From: VXYL01 sp963665195
Lineage (GTDB): Bacteria > Pseudomonadota > Gammaproteobacteria > Pseudomonadales > Azotimanducaceae
Length of the DNA stretch: 64,000 nucleotides
Assembly (NCBI GenBank): GCA_963665195.1
Contig: OY762070.1
Coordinates: 2,170,001 to 2,234,000 of the forward strand
Direction: 5' to 3'
Shown: in pieces, positions 9,555 through 16,853 of the stretch
How positions within the stretch are numbered: position 1 is the first letter of the stretch
Layout: every line of letters starts with the position of its first letter
Position numbers and translations under genes: made by a program
The notes under the pieces: generated by a model
The model's input: the letters and a program-made list of their open reading frames with translations, nothing else
What the model was told of the DNA's origin: nothing
The model's database searches: none

Positions 9555-10867
9555 GATTCGCTCCCGGGCGGGAATGCCGCCCCCACCGCCCGCTCCATGC
9601 CGGCGAGCAGCTTCATGTAGTCCGCGCGCAGCCGGGCGAGACCCAGGCGCGCTTCGAGCAGTTCCCGTTCGCCAGCTAGCAGCTCCTGCACCCCGATCAC
9701 GCCGGTCGCGTACGCCGCTTCGCTCGCCGCCAGCGCCTGCTCGGCCTGCGGCAGGAGCGCGCTTCGGTACAGCTCGATCTGCTGATCGGTCGCCGCCAGC
9801 CGGGCGCCGGCGCCGCGCACGGCGAGCGCCAGCCGGTTCAAAGCGCTGCGATGCTCGTGCTGCGCCGCGGCGAACCGCGCCTCGGCCTCGCGCACCCCGG
9901 CAGCCAAGGCGCCACGGTAGATCGGCACGCGCAGGCCGATGCCGACGCTGAACGTGTCGTCGCCATTGCCCGGCGGCGGATTCAGCCGACCCGGGCCGTC
10001 CCCGCGCTCGGCGACGACGCCCCAACTGCCAGTCAGGGCCAGTTCGGGGCGATAGCGGCGCTGGGCGATGCGAATGCCTACTTCGGCCCGCCGCATGGCG
10101 TGTACCGCGATCAGCACTTCCGGCGCCCGTTCCCGCCCCAAGGCTTCCAGAATGCGCAGGGCGTCGTCGTCAACCGGCACGGCATCCGGGTCCCGGAGTG
10201 CCACGGGCGCAAAGCGCTGCCGCACCGGCCGGTCGCGCAGCGCGTTCAGTTCCGCCACCATGGCGACCCGATCACCGCGCAAGCCGCGCCGCCGGTAGCG
10301 CACTTGGGTGATCGCCGCTTGCAGCTTCAGCACCGCCTGCTGCGATGCCGCGCCTTCGGCGTAGCGGGCGCGCGCCAGCGACTCGTAGTGGCGCAGCAGC
10401 TCCTCTTCCTCGGCCGCGATGCCGATGGCCGCATCGAGATAGCCGATCTCGTAGTACGCCGTCTTGACGGCGCGCACCGCATCCGCCCGCCGTACACGCA
10501 GCAACTCCCGGTCCGCAGACGCCTGCCTGCCCGCCGCTTCGCGCCGGTCGCCCCGTTCGCCGAACCAAGGCACGTTCTGCGTGACCGTGACCCCGGCAAG
10601 CTGCGGCCCGACGCGCGTCTGCGGCGCCAGCGCATGGCCGGTCAGCGACACCATGGGCGCCGGCAGTGCGCCGGCTTGGATGATCGTCTCCTCTGCCGCG
10701 GCATGGTCTGCCGCCGCCGACTTGATGCCGGGATTGCGTTCGATTACCTCGGCGATCAACTCGCCGAGCACCGCATCGCCGTTGACCGCGTATCCTGCCG
10801 CGGTCGCCTGGCCGACAGCGATGCCGGCCATCGCCAACAGCCGAAAGCACATCCTTTCGATTTCCAT
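9551..10867 (-). CDS. cusC: Outer-membrane efflux channel (TolC/CusC family)
   Basis: A 438-residue TolC-like protein with a cleavable signal peptide (MEIERMCFRLLAMAGIAVGQATAAG) and long helical segments. The internal twofold repeat of outer-membrane factors begins around PGIKSAAADHAAAEETIIQAGALPAPM and recurs around AEVGIRIAQRRYRPELALTG. It should form the trimeric channel through which the CusBA complex expels metal. I choose the ATG at 10867 because GAGGTGGAG lies 4 bp upstream; an ATG at 10852 and upstream in-frame starts are less supported. It is the second gene of the operon, 99 bp after the small His/Cys-rich gene and overlapping cusB by 4 bp. Assignment to CusC rather than another TolC rests on its partners. 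Confidence 0.82.
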   Translation of the reverse strand: MEIERMCFRLLAMAGIAVGQATAAGYAVNGDAVLGELIAEVIERNPGIKSAAADHAAAEETIIQAGALPAPMVSLTGHALAPQTRVGPQLAGVTVTQNVPWFGERGDRREAAGRQASADRELLRVRRADAVRAVKTAYYEIGYLDAAIGIAAEEEELLRHYESLARARYAEGAASQQAVLKLQAAITQVRYRRRGLRGDRVAMVAELNALRDRPVRQRFAPVALRDPDAVPVDDDALRILEALGRERAPEVLIAVHAMRRAEVGIRIAQRRYRPELALTGSWGVVAERGDGPGRLNPPPGNGDDTFSVGIGLRVPIYRGALAAGVREAEARFAAAQHEHRSALNRLALAVRGAGARLAATDQQIELYRSALLPQAEQALAASEAAYATGVIGVQELLAGERELLEARLGLARLRADYMKLLAGMERAVGAAFPPGSES

Positions 10868-10965
10868 TCGCTCCACCTCGAAGCGTCGACTTGGGCTAGG
10901 CACCCGCCGCGGCGGACGCACGCTGACAGCCCGCTGATCGCGAGCTGTGGGCAGAGGGAGGTGGG

Positions 10966-11346
10966 CTAGTTCAGCAGAACGTCGAAGCGGCGCACGGGCG
11001 TATCGGCCGGGCGCCAGAGGCGAGGTGGAGGCGCCCGGCAGGCGGGAATCCGCATCGCCGGCGCGGCGACCGGCAAGATGCCGACGAACGCCGCATCGTC
11101 TGGGGGCGTTAGCGGCTTCGGCGCCGCATCGCGCTCAGCAGCCGCGGCCACGCCGCAGTCGCCATCGCAATCGGGGTGGGCGCAAGCCGCCGCCGACCCT
11201 GCTTCGGCGCCATGCCCATGGTGCGCGTGGTGCGCCGCAGCGTCGTGGGCCTCGCCGGCGCCCCCCAGCGCACACGCGCAGGCGCTGCCGGCCACGGTGA
11301 CGGCAACGGCCAGCACGGTCGCAAGCATGTGGCGCGGTCGGCGCAT
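10966..11346 (-). CDS. Small exported His/Cys-rich protein at the head of the copper efflux operon
   Basis: A 126-residue protein with a signal-like start (MRRPRHMLATVLAVAVTVAG) followed by a metal-ligand-dense segment at about residues 23-65: CACALGG, then AAHHAHHGHGAE, then ACAHPDCDGDCG. The rest is Pro/Ala-rich and lacks recognisable folds. Position as first gene of the cusCBA set and its ligand content suggest a periplasmic copper-binding or sensing protein, like the small His-rich proteins seen in other copper operons; I do not recognise a named family. A sigma70-like promoter sits only about 8 bp before the ATG, so the mRNA may be leaderless or start translation at the second ATG (11328). 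Confidence 0.7.
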   Translation of the reverse strand: MRRPRHMLATVLAVAVTVAGSACACALGGAGEAHDAAAHHAHHGHGAEAGSAAACAHPDCDGDCGVAAAAERDAAPKPLTPPDDAAFVGILPVAAPAMRIPACRAPPPRLWRPADTPVRRFDVLLN

Positions 11347-11353
11347 GGGTTTC

Positions 11354-11382
11354 CGTATACGCCCCCGCGTGCTCCCGGTCAA
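11354..11382 (-). promoter_or_regulatory. Probable sigma70-type promoter of the copper efflux operon
   Basis: On the minus strand TTGACC (11377-11382) and TATACG (11354-11359) are separated by 17 bp, near-consensus -35 and -10 boxes. The spacer is GC-rich. Initiation about 7 bp downstream of the -10 would fall at or next to the ATG at 11346, predicting a leaderless or nearly leaderless transcript. No clear CueR-type dyad is seen in the 17-bp spacer. Confidence 0.5.
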
Positions 11383-11399
11383 GGTCATGTACCGGTTCA

Positions 11400-12065
11400 A
11401 CACATTTGGCACTGATCGGCCGAAGGATGTCGCGGCGGTCATGACGCTGCGCCGCCGCTACCCGTTCATGGGGGATGCGCAGCGGGGAAAGGCGCCGCTG
11501 CATGCCATGCTCCGCCGCAGGGGCTTCGGGTTCAGCGTCTCCACCGTCGGGCGCAGGATCGAAAGCGCCATCGCCGGCGGCGCGATCCGCCCGGCGTGCT
11601 CTGCAACGGGCTGCAGCCCGCGGCCGCGTGAAGCCGAAGAGGAAGCGCGGGTTGGACGGCCAGTGGGCGCACGCTGGAAGTACGGCTCCAAGGCGACCCG
11701 GCCGGGCGAGCCGGTGCAACGCGCTTCCGCGCGCATCGACCCGCATGACCTACTCCCACGACGGCCAGACCATCAAGGGGTTCGCGAACCGCAGGCTCGC
11801 CCGCCGTGCTGCCCCGTCTCCAAGTTCATGGTCGCCCGCGTCCACTCCCGCGCCCGATGGGCGCGCCGACACCCGCCGGGAACGCCGCCGCTTCGTCGCC
11901 GAGGTCCTCGGCGCCATGCCGTTCGCCGTGTCCTCCATCCAACGCACTGCTCGCAGTGCGCGTCGACCGGCGGCAGCGAGTTCCTGGCCGACTTCGAGGA
12001 CGCCTGCGAGAAGGCGACCATCCCCCTCCACGTCCGCCGAGGCCGACTGAAGTCGGATCGCCAAC
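11400..12065 (+). pseudogene. Decayed IS481-type transposase (core only, several frameshifts)
   Basis: Fragments of an IS481-family DDE transposase lie in the correct order but in all three frames. They are RRRYPFMG with a helix-turn region to STVGRRIESAI (about 11448-11590), KPKRKRGLDGQWAHAG (about 11630-11678), WKYGSKATRPGEPVQ (about 11682-11720), TYSHDGQTIKGFANRR (about 11750-11795), CPVSKFMVARVHSRA (about 11812-11856), RRERRRFVAEVLGAMPFA (about 11878-11930) and GGSEFLADFEDACEKATIPLHV (about 11972-12035). The catalytic Asp normally just before GGSEF is displaced by a frameshift and a small insertion containing a GCACTG/CAGTGC hairpin (11944-11959). The N-terminal helix-turn-helix and the C-terminus are missing and no terminal repeats could be paired. 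It is inactive and old, but marks past transposition beside the copper operon. Confidence 0.8.
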
Positions 12066-12263
12066 CGCTCCGCCAGGATGGCCGAGCGCTGCCGACGGCG
12101 CCAGTACCGAATGCCCCTGGCGGATGGACTCGCGGCCGAGCGCGATGCCTAGGTGCGCACGTCGATCTGTGGCGAAGGGACAGGGACGATGGGCGATGTC
12201 AGCGGGCGCCGGTGGGCGATGTCAGCGGCCACGTCGGGCGGCTGTCGGCGGCACGTCGGGGGC
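12066..12263. other. Non-coding stretch with a short direct repeat
   Basis: Between the transposase remnant and the conserved leader of the next gene. It contains a close direct repeat of GGGCGATGTCAGCGG (12190-12204 and 12214-12228). No gene, terminator or clear promoter is seen. Confidence 0.4.
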
Positions 12264-12329
12264 ATTTCCTACATACAACGGCAAATCGGCGGTGCATGGT
12301 GGTACTTTCACCACCAAGGAACACGAACG
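12264..12329 (+). promoter_or_regulatory. Conserved 5' leader (copy A) of a DUF1640-type gene
   Basis: This 66-nt block matches the leader of the paralogue at 14211. The shared blocks are CCTACATACAA (12268-12278), exactly 14 bp of unrelated sequence, TGCATGGTGGTA (12293-12304), and CCAAGGAA plus ACGAA before the ATG (the AAGGA serving as ribosome binding site). Read as codons it gives SYIQ-x5-AWWYF-x2-QG-x-R, here in frame with the main gene from an ATT. The codons used (ATA, CAA, GCA, TTT, GGA, CGA) are unlike this GC-rich genome, so the nucleotides themselves may be what is conserved. Confidence 0.6.
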
Positions 12330-12887
12330 ATGAAGGCCAACGCGATGATGATCGACACGCTGCGCTTCGCCGACCGGCTCAAGGGCGTCGGCGTTCCGGA
12401 CGAGCAGGCGGAAGGCATATCCCGCGCTTTGAACGACGAGCTGGCCTCCGGCATGGTGACCAAGGCGGACCTCGACGATATCGCGCAAGACCTCCGCGAG
12501 TCCGTGGGCGCGGTCGAGAGCGGCCTTCGCGCAGACGTGGCGAAGCTGGACACGCGGCTCGGCAAGCTGGAGGCAAAGGTGGGCGGCGGTTTCGAGGCCA
12601 TGGACGCCAAGTTCGAGGCGAGGTTCGAGGCCATGGACGCCAAGTTCGAGGCCATGGACGCCAAGTTCGATGCCGTGGACGCCAAGTTCGAGGCTGCGGA
12701 CAGCAAGATCAGCACGGTTGCGCGTTACGGCTTCCTCATGATGGCCCTGCTCATCGCGCTGGGGGTGTACAACGCGGCCGGGCCGCGTCCGGGCGCGACG
12801 CAGACGGAGGCGCAGGCGACGCCGGCGCGTCCGGCTGGCGAAGCGGCGGGCGGAGAGGCCGGCCCCGGGGCACCGCACAGCCCGTAA
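12330..12887 (+). CDS. Coiled-coil membrane protein, DUF1640-type (paralogue A)
   Basis: A 185-residue protein. It begins MKANAMMIDTLRFADRLKG, followed by VPDEQAEGISRALNDELAS and TKADLDD, the usual head of small bacterial DUF1640-type proteins (related to the CCDC90/MCUR1 coiled-coil domain). A coiled coil (about 50-130) includes tandem FEAMDAKFEA units. One transmembrane helix (about 131-148, YGFLMMALLIALGVY) and a low-complexity Ala/Gly/Pro tail follow. Function of the bacterial members is not known; they are probably membrane-tethered oligomers. Its start is fixed by AAGGA 9 bp upstream and by alignment with the paralogue at 13537-14211. The two genes converge and share a leader, which points to local duplication with inversion. 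Confidence 0.8.
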   Translation: MKANAMMIDTLRFADRLKGVGVPDEQAEGISRALNDELASGMVTKADLDDIAQDLRESVGAVESGLRADVAKLDTRLGKLEAKVGGGFEAMDAKFEARFEAMDAKFEAMDAKFDAVDAKFEAADSKISTVARYGFLMMALLIALGVYNAAGPRPGATQTEAQATPARPAGEAAGGEAGPGAPHSP

Positions 12888-13536
12888 CCCTTCGCAGCAC
12901 CGGTTCGCCATCGGGACGCGCCGCATGGCTCCAGCTGGCTTCGTAGGAGGCGGCGTCTCGTCCTACGACACGTGGGCGGCGGTCGAGCGGGATGAGCGGA
13001 TGGGCAATTCCTCGTTCAGCGCGGGGTTGACTCTTCAGGTCGGCTGTCTGCAGCGCCACAGGGGGCGACCGGTGACCGACCTTGCGGAGCTCAGGCTGGC
13101 GAGCAGGCCCGCCTTGCCGGCGAACGGCGAACAGCGTGAACGGGGACTAGGTCGACCTCGAACTTGCGCTCGACGAGAGTCGGGCCGAGAGCCAGAGTGA
13201 GTAAGATCGCCAAGGCGGCTGGGCCGCACGACCATTCCGGTGTTTCAAGTTCGGCGAAATCTCGCCACCGCTTTCAGCTAGGTCGGCCTCACCCTGAGCG
13301 AAGTCAACCAGCAAGGCATGAAGTTCGGCACCTTCCTCCTGGACCTCGATGCGGACGACCCGACCGCCGAGCCCCCGACGAGCACTGACTGCGAGAGCGC
13401 CACCGCGGCCAATCTGAGCAACTTCGTCCTCGCCGACGCCAACAACAGGCCCTTCGCCACCAGCACCGTCGTCGGCTCCCTGCCGCCGGCAAAGCGGATC
13501 GTCAACGCGACCGTGGGCGCGGTACCGGCGTCTGGG
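12888..13536. other. 649-bp stretch with no supported gene
   Basis: Between the convergent paralogues. A plus-strand open frame from 13318 begins MKFGTFLLDLDADDPTAEPP and runs into the end of the minus-strand gene, but it has no ribosome binding site and no family I recognise. It could be a remnant. Composition is less GC-skewed than coding DNA nearby. No RNA gene is seen. Confidence 0.5.
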
Positions 13537-14211
13537 TTACTCCGGGTTCGCCACCGTCGCATCGACCGTCGCGTCGCTTCCCGAGGCCGCGGTCTCCGCG
13601 GGCGCTGCTTCTAGGGTTGCTGTGACAGGTGCGGCTTGCGTCGTCGCTGGCACAGCGACGGTGATGCCTCTTCCGAGCAGGATTCCAAGGATACCGAGTA
13701 CCAATGCTGCGATCAGGAAGGTGTACCGCCCCATCAGGCTGATCGTCCTGTTGATGTCATCCTTGGTCGTCTGCAAGGCCTCCTTGAGTTCGCTCTTGGT
13801 GGCCTGGATGGACCCTTCGAGTTCGCTCTTGGTGGCTTGGATCGACGCTTCGAGTTCGCTTTTCGTGGCTTGGATCGACGCTTCGAGTTCGCTTTTCGTG
13901 GCCCGGATCGACTCTTCGAGTTCGCTCTTGGTGGCTTGGATGGCTCCTTCGAGTTCGCTCTTGGTGGCTTGGATGGAGCCTTCGAGTTCGCCTTTAGTCG
14001 CTTGGGCGGACCCTTCGAGTTCGTTCTTGGTCGCCTCGATGGACCCCTCGAGCCGGCGTACCGCGTCGTCGAGGTCGGCCTTCGTCACGAGCTGCGACGC
14101 CACTTCGTCGTTCAAGGCGAGGGAGATCGCCTCCGCGTGCTCCTCCGGCACGCCCCCGGCCTTGAGCTGCTGGGCAAATCGCAACGTGTCGATCATCCGC
14201 TTGGTCTTCAT
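13537..14211 (-). CDS. Coiled-coil membrane protein, DUF1640-type, with nine 11-residue repeats (paralogue B)
   Basis: A 224-residue protein sharing the MIDTLRFA...VPEEHAEAISLALNDEVAS...TKADLDD head with the gene at 12330. The coiled coil is built from exactly nine 11-residue units of the form E-G-S-I-Q-A-T-K-S-E-L. A hendecad period favours a straight or slightly right-handed coil, unlike the heptads at 50188. A transmembrane helix (YTFLIAALVLGILGILLG) and an Ala/Thr/Pro-rich tail end the protein, so the coil should project from one membrane face. The start is set by CCAAGGAA upstream and overlaps the stop of a 22-codon leader frame (ATGA). Repeat number is likely to vary between strains. 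Function unknown. Confidence 0.8.
   Translation of the reverse strand: MKTKRMIDTLRFAQQLKAGGVPEEHAEAISLALNDEVASQLVTKADLDDAVRRLEGSIEATKNELEGSAQATKGELEGSIQATKSELEGAIQATKSELEESIRATKSELEASIQATKSELEASIQATKSELEGSIQATKSELKEALQTTKDDINRTISLMGRYTFLIAALVLGILGILLGRGITVAVPATTQAAPVTATLEAAPAETAASGSDATVDATVANPE
13753..14049 (-). repeat. Nine in-frame 33-bp tandem repeats
   Basis: The 297-bp block is exactly nine 33-bp units encoding the 11-residue repeats of the DUF1640-type protein. The central units are nearly identical (ATCCAAGCCACCAAGAGCGA-type core on the minus strand), while the outer units are diverged (GSAQATKGEL, KEALQTTKDDI). The pattern suggests recent expansion from the middle by slippage or unequal recombination. 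Confidence 0.85.
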
Positions 14212-14276
14212 CTTCGTATTCCTTGGGCTGGAAAATACCACCATGCAGCATCCACAGGGGCTTGTATGTAGGACAT
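14208..14276 (-). promoter_or_regulatory. Conserved 5' leader (copy B) with a 22-codon leader frame
   Basis: This is the counterpart of 12264-12329. CCTACATACAA (14272-14262) and TGCATGGTGGTA (14247-14236) again have 14 bp between them. Here the codon frame begins with a real ATG (14276), encodes 22 residues of the form MSYIQ-x5-AWWYF-x2-QG-x-R, and ends with a TGA that overlaps the ATG of the main gene (ATGA at 14211-14208). That arrangement would couple translation of the leader to the main gene. One base fewer than in copy A shifts the frame. It could be a leader peptide or a protein-binding or RNA element; the sequence alone does not decide. Confidence 0.6.
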
Positions 14277-14466
14277 CCGCTCGAGAAAGCTGCAGACATT
14301 GACCCGATTTGCCCGAAAAACGCCCTGTCTTGGTGCGCAGTGGCCCGCCCGACCGCCACGGACAGGCACTATCCGTCGCGTGGCACGCGCCGCCTTCCAC
14401 ATCCGCCTTGCCGCCGCTAGGCCCTTTCCGCCACACTTGCCCGCTTGATCCACCACCGGAGTCGTC

Positions 14467-16062
14467 GTGACGCTCATCACCTGGTCCTGGCTATTCCTCA
14501 TCCTCTACGTGGGCGCGATGCTCGCCATCGGCTTCCTCGGCCAGCGTCGGGTGCAGCACGCGGACGACTTCGCCACCGCGCGCGGCTCCTACGGCCCCGT
14601 GTTCCTCGCCTTCGCGTTCGCGGCCACGACGGCCAGCGGCGCCACCTTCCTCGGCGGCCCCGGACTCGCCTACTCCTACGGCTTCGCGACGGTGTGGGGC
14701 AACTTCCTCTACCCCATCGGCGTGTACTTCGGCGTGCTCATCTCCATGCGCCTGATCGCCACCTCCGGCAACCGCTTCGGCAACCGCTCCATTCCCGAAT
14801 ACCTCGGCGACCGCTTCCAGTCGGACGGCATCCGGGTGATCGTCTCGCTGTTCTCTCTGGTGCTGTTCTTCTATCTGGCCGGGCAGCTCGTCTCCGGCCT
14901 CGTCATGTTCGAGGTGATGCTCGGCATGCCGCCGATGCTGGCGCTGATCGTCACGTCCTCGGTGCTGCTCGTCTACGTCGTGCTCGGCGGCGCCCACGCG
15001 GACATCCTCACCGACGGGGCGCAGGGCGTGATGATGCTGATCCTGGCCATTCTCGTGATCGTCCTGTTCGTGTTCGGCGTCGGCATGGATGGCGGGCTGT
15101 CGGGATTGGTCGACAGCCTCGGCAAGCAGGACGAGCATCTGGTGCAGCCGATCAACGTCACCACGCCCTACTACCACTCGTGGTGGTCGATCGGCTGCGT
15201 CGTATTGGCCCACATCCCCCTTGGCTTGCTGCCGCATCTCGGCAACAAGCTCTGGGCGCTGAAGGGCACCGATCAGCAGAAGTCCTTCATCAAGCTGGCG
15301 TTCACCTTCGGCATCACCCTCGGCATGCTCGGCCTCGCCGGCCTCCTGGCGCGCGGCGTGCTGGGCGATGCCCTGCTGCAAGTGGGCGAGACGCCGAACG
15401 CATCGCTGCCGATGCTGTTCATCGAGCTGTTCCCCACTTGGCTCGCCGCGCTCATCGGCGTGGGGATTCTGGCGGCGATCATGTCCACCGCCGACGGCCT
15501 GGTGGTCTCGTCTTCGCAGATCATCGCCAACGACCTGTACCGGCGCACGTTCGCCAAGTACCTGACGCCCAATGCGACGCCGGAGGAGCAGGATCGCATC
15601 GAACTGCTCATCGGTCGGGTGGCCACGGTCGCGACACTGGTGATCTGCACGGTGATGGCGTGGTCTCTGCTCGACATGAACATCGCCATCATCGTCTGGA
15701 TCGGCATCGGCGGCATGATGGCCGCGTTCGCCGGACCGCTGGTGCTTGGGGCGCTGTGGAAGGGCGTCACCAAGCCCGGCGCCTATTGCGGGCTGATCGC
15801 CGGCTTCGGCACGTTCGTCGTACTTCACACGCAGATATACGATCCCGCTTGGTTCGACGGCTTGGGGCCGATCACCGTGGCCGTCAACTGGCTCTACGGC
15901 GAGGGGCCGAACCCCACTTCCTGCGCCGCCATCGGCGAAGGCGTGGGCGTGCTGGCGACCTTCATCGTCTCCAAGGCGACGGCGCCGCTGCCGCAGGAGC
16001 ACCTCGACGCGATGTTCGGCGGCGAGAGCGCCGAGGCGCCCGCCGTCGGAGGCGGATCGTGA
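14467..16062 (+). CDS. Sodium:solute symporter (SSS family)
   Basis: A 531-residue inner-membrane protein with about thirteen hydrophobic segments, beginning at a GTG (MTLITWSWLFLILYVGAML). Family marks include the ATTASGATFLGGPGLAYSYG segment and the helix around GILAAIMSTADGLVVSSSQIIANDLY, the sodium/substrate region of SSS transporters such as PutP and PanF. It imports an organic solute with Na+; which one is not readable. Its TGA overlaps the GTG of the following SDR gene (GTGA), and an esterase overlaps the SDR, so the three form one operon that likely takes up and processes one compound. Confidence 0.88.
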   Translation: MTLITWSWLFLILYVGAMLAIGFLGQRRVQHADDFATARGSYGPVFLAFAFAATTASGATFLGGPGLAYSYGFATVWGNFLYPIGVYFGVLISMRLIATSGNRFGNRSIPEYLGDRFQSDGIRVIVSLFSLVLFFYLAGQLVSGLVMFEVMLGMPPMLALIVTSSVLLVYVVLGGAHADILTDGAQGVMMLILAILVIVLFVFGVGMDGGLSGLVDSLGKQDEHLVQPINVTTPYYHSWWSIGCVVLAHIPLGLLPHLGNKLWALKGTDQQKSFIKLAFTFGITLGMLGLAGLLARGVLGDALLQVGETPNASLPMLFIELFPTWLAALIGVGILAAIMSTADGLVVSSSQIIANDLYRRTFAKYLTPNATPEEQDRIELLIGRVATVATLVICTVMAWSLLDMNIAIIVWIGIGGMMAAFAGPLVLGALWKGVTKPGAYCGLIAGFGTFVVLHTQIYDPAWFDGLGPITVAVNWLYGEGPNPTSCAAIGEGVGVLATFIVSKATAPLPQEHLDAMFGGESAEAPAVGGGS

Positions 16063-16853
16063 GCGACGCCTCCTTCTACGAGCACTTGTTCGGCGTGCGC
16101 GGCAAGGTCGCGCTGGTCACCGGCGGCAGCCGCGGCATCGGGCTGATGATCGCCGAAGGGCTGGTGCGCGCCGGCGCGAAGGTTTACATCACCTCGCGCA
16201 AGGTCGATGCCTGCGAACAGGCGGAGAGGAACCTGCGCGAGTTCGGCGACTGCATCGCCATCCCGGGAGAACTCCGCGACATCGCCGGCTGCGAAGCGCT
16301 CGCCGCGGCCTTCCGGGAACGCGAGAGCGCCTTGCACATTCTCGTCAACAATGCCGGGCTGACGTGGAGCCTGCCCATCGAAGACTTCACGGAAAAAGCC
16401 TGGGACCGGGTGGTGGACCTGGACGTGAAGAGCCCGTTCTTCCTCATCCAGAACCTATTGCCGGAGATCCGCACCGCAGCGAGCGCCCAGGAGCGGGCGT
16501 CGATCGTCAACATTTCCTCGGTGAACGGCATCAAGCCGAGCGGGCTGATGAACTACTCCTACGTCGCCGCCAAGGCGGGACTCGGCCAGCTCTCCGCGCA
16601 GCTCGCCCGGGATCTCATGGACGAACAGATCAACGTCAACGTCATCGCGCCGGGGCCGTTCAAGTCGAAGATGACCGCCCCCCTTTTCGCCACCGAGGAG
16701 CAGGATCGGCAGGTCACGGCCAGCTTCCCCATGAAGCGCTGGGGGCGGATGGAAGATGCCGCGGGGCTGACGATCTTCCTTTCCTCGCGCGCCGGCTCCT
16801 ACCTCACGGGGCAGACGATTCCCTGCGATGGCGGCGCGACGACCATTGGCTGA
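16059..16853 (+). CDS. SDR family oxidoreductase
   Basis: A 264-residue classical short-chain dehydrogenase. The cofactor motif is VTGGSRGIG, NNAG is present, catalytic Ser comes from NISSVNG, and the Tyr-x-x-x-Lys is YVAAK. The C-terminal GQTIPCDGGATTIG is the usual family ending. The Arg after TS in the second strand (YITSRKVD) favours NADP(H). It starts at a GTG that overlaps the symporter stop, and its own end overlaps the esterase gene by 26 bp. It probably reduces or oxidises the imported compound; substrate unknown. Alternative: 3-oxoacyl-ACP reductase-like, but no fatty acid synthesis genes are near. Confidence 0.88.
   Translation: MSDASFYEHLFGVRGKVALVTGGSRGIGLMIAEGLVRAGAKVYITSRKVDACEQAERNLREFGDCIAIPGELRDIAGCEALAAAFRERESALHILVNNAGLTWSLPIEDFTEKAWDRVVDLDVKSPFFLIQNLLPEIRTAASAQERASIVNISSVNGIKPSGLMNYSYVAAKAGLGQLSAQLARDLMDEQINVNVIAPGPFKSKMTAPLFATEEQDRQVTASFPMKRWGRMEDAAGLTIFLSSRAGSYLTGQTIPCDGGATTIG

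Noticed and set aside
13318..13614. Plus-strand frame beginning MKFGTFLLDLDADDP
   Set aside because: No ribosome binding site, overlaps the end of a supported minus-strand gene, and no recognisable family. It may be a remnant but cannot be called a gene.
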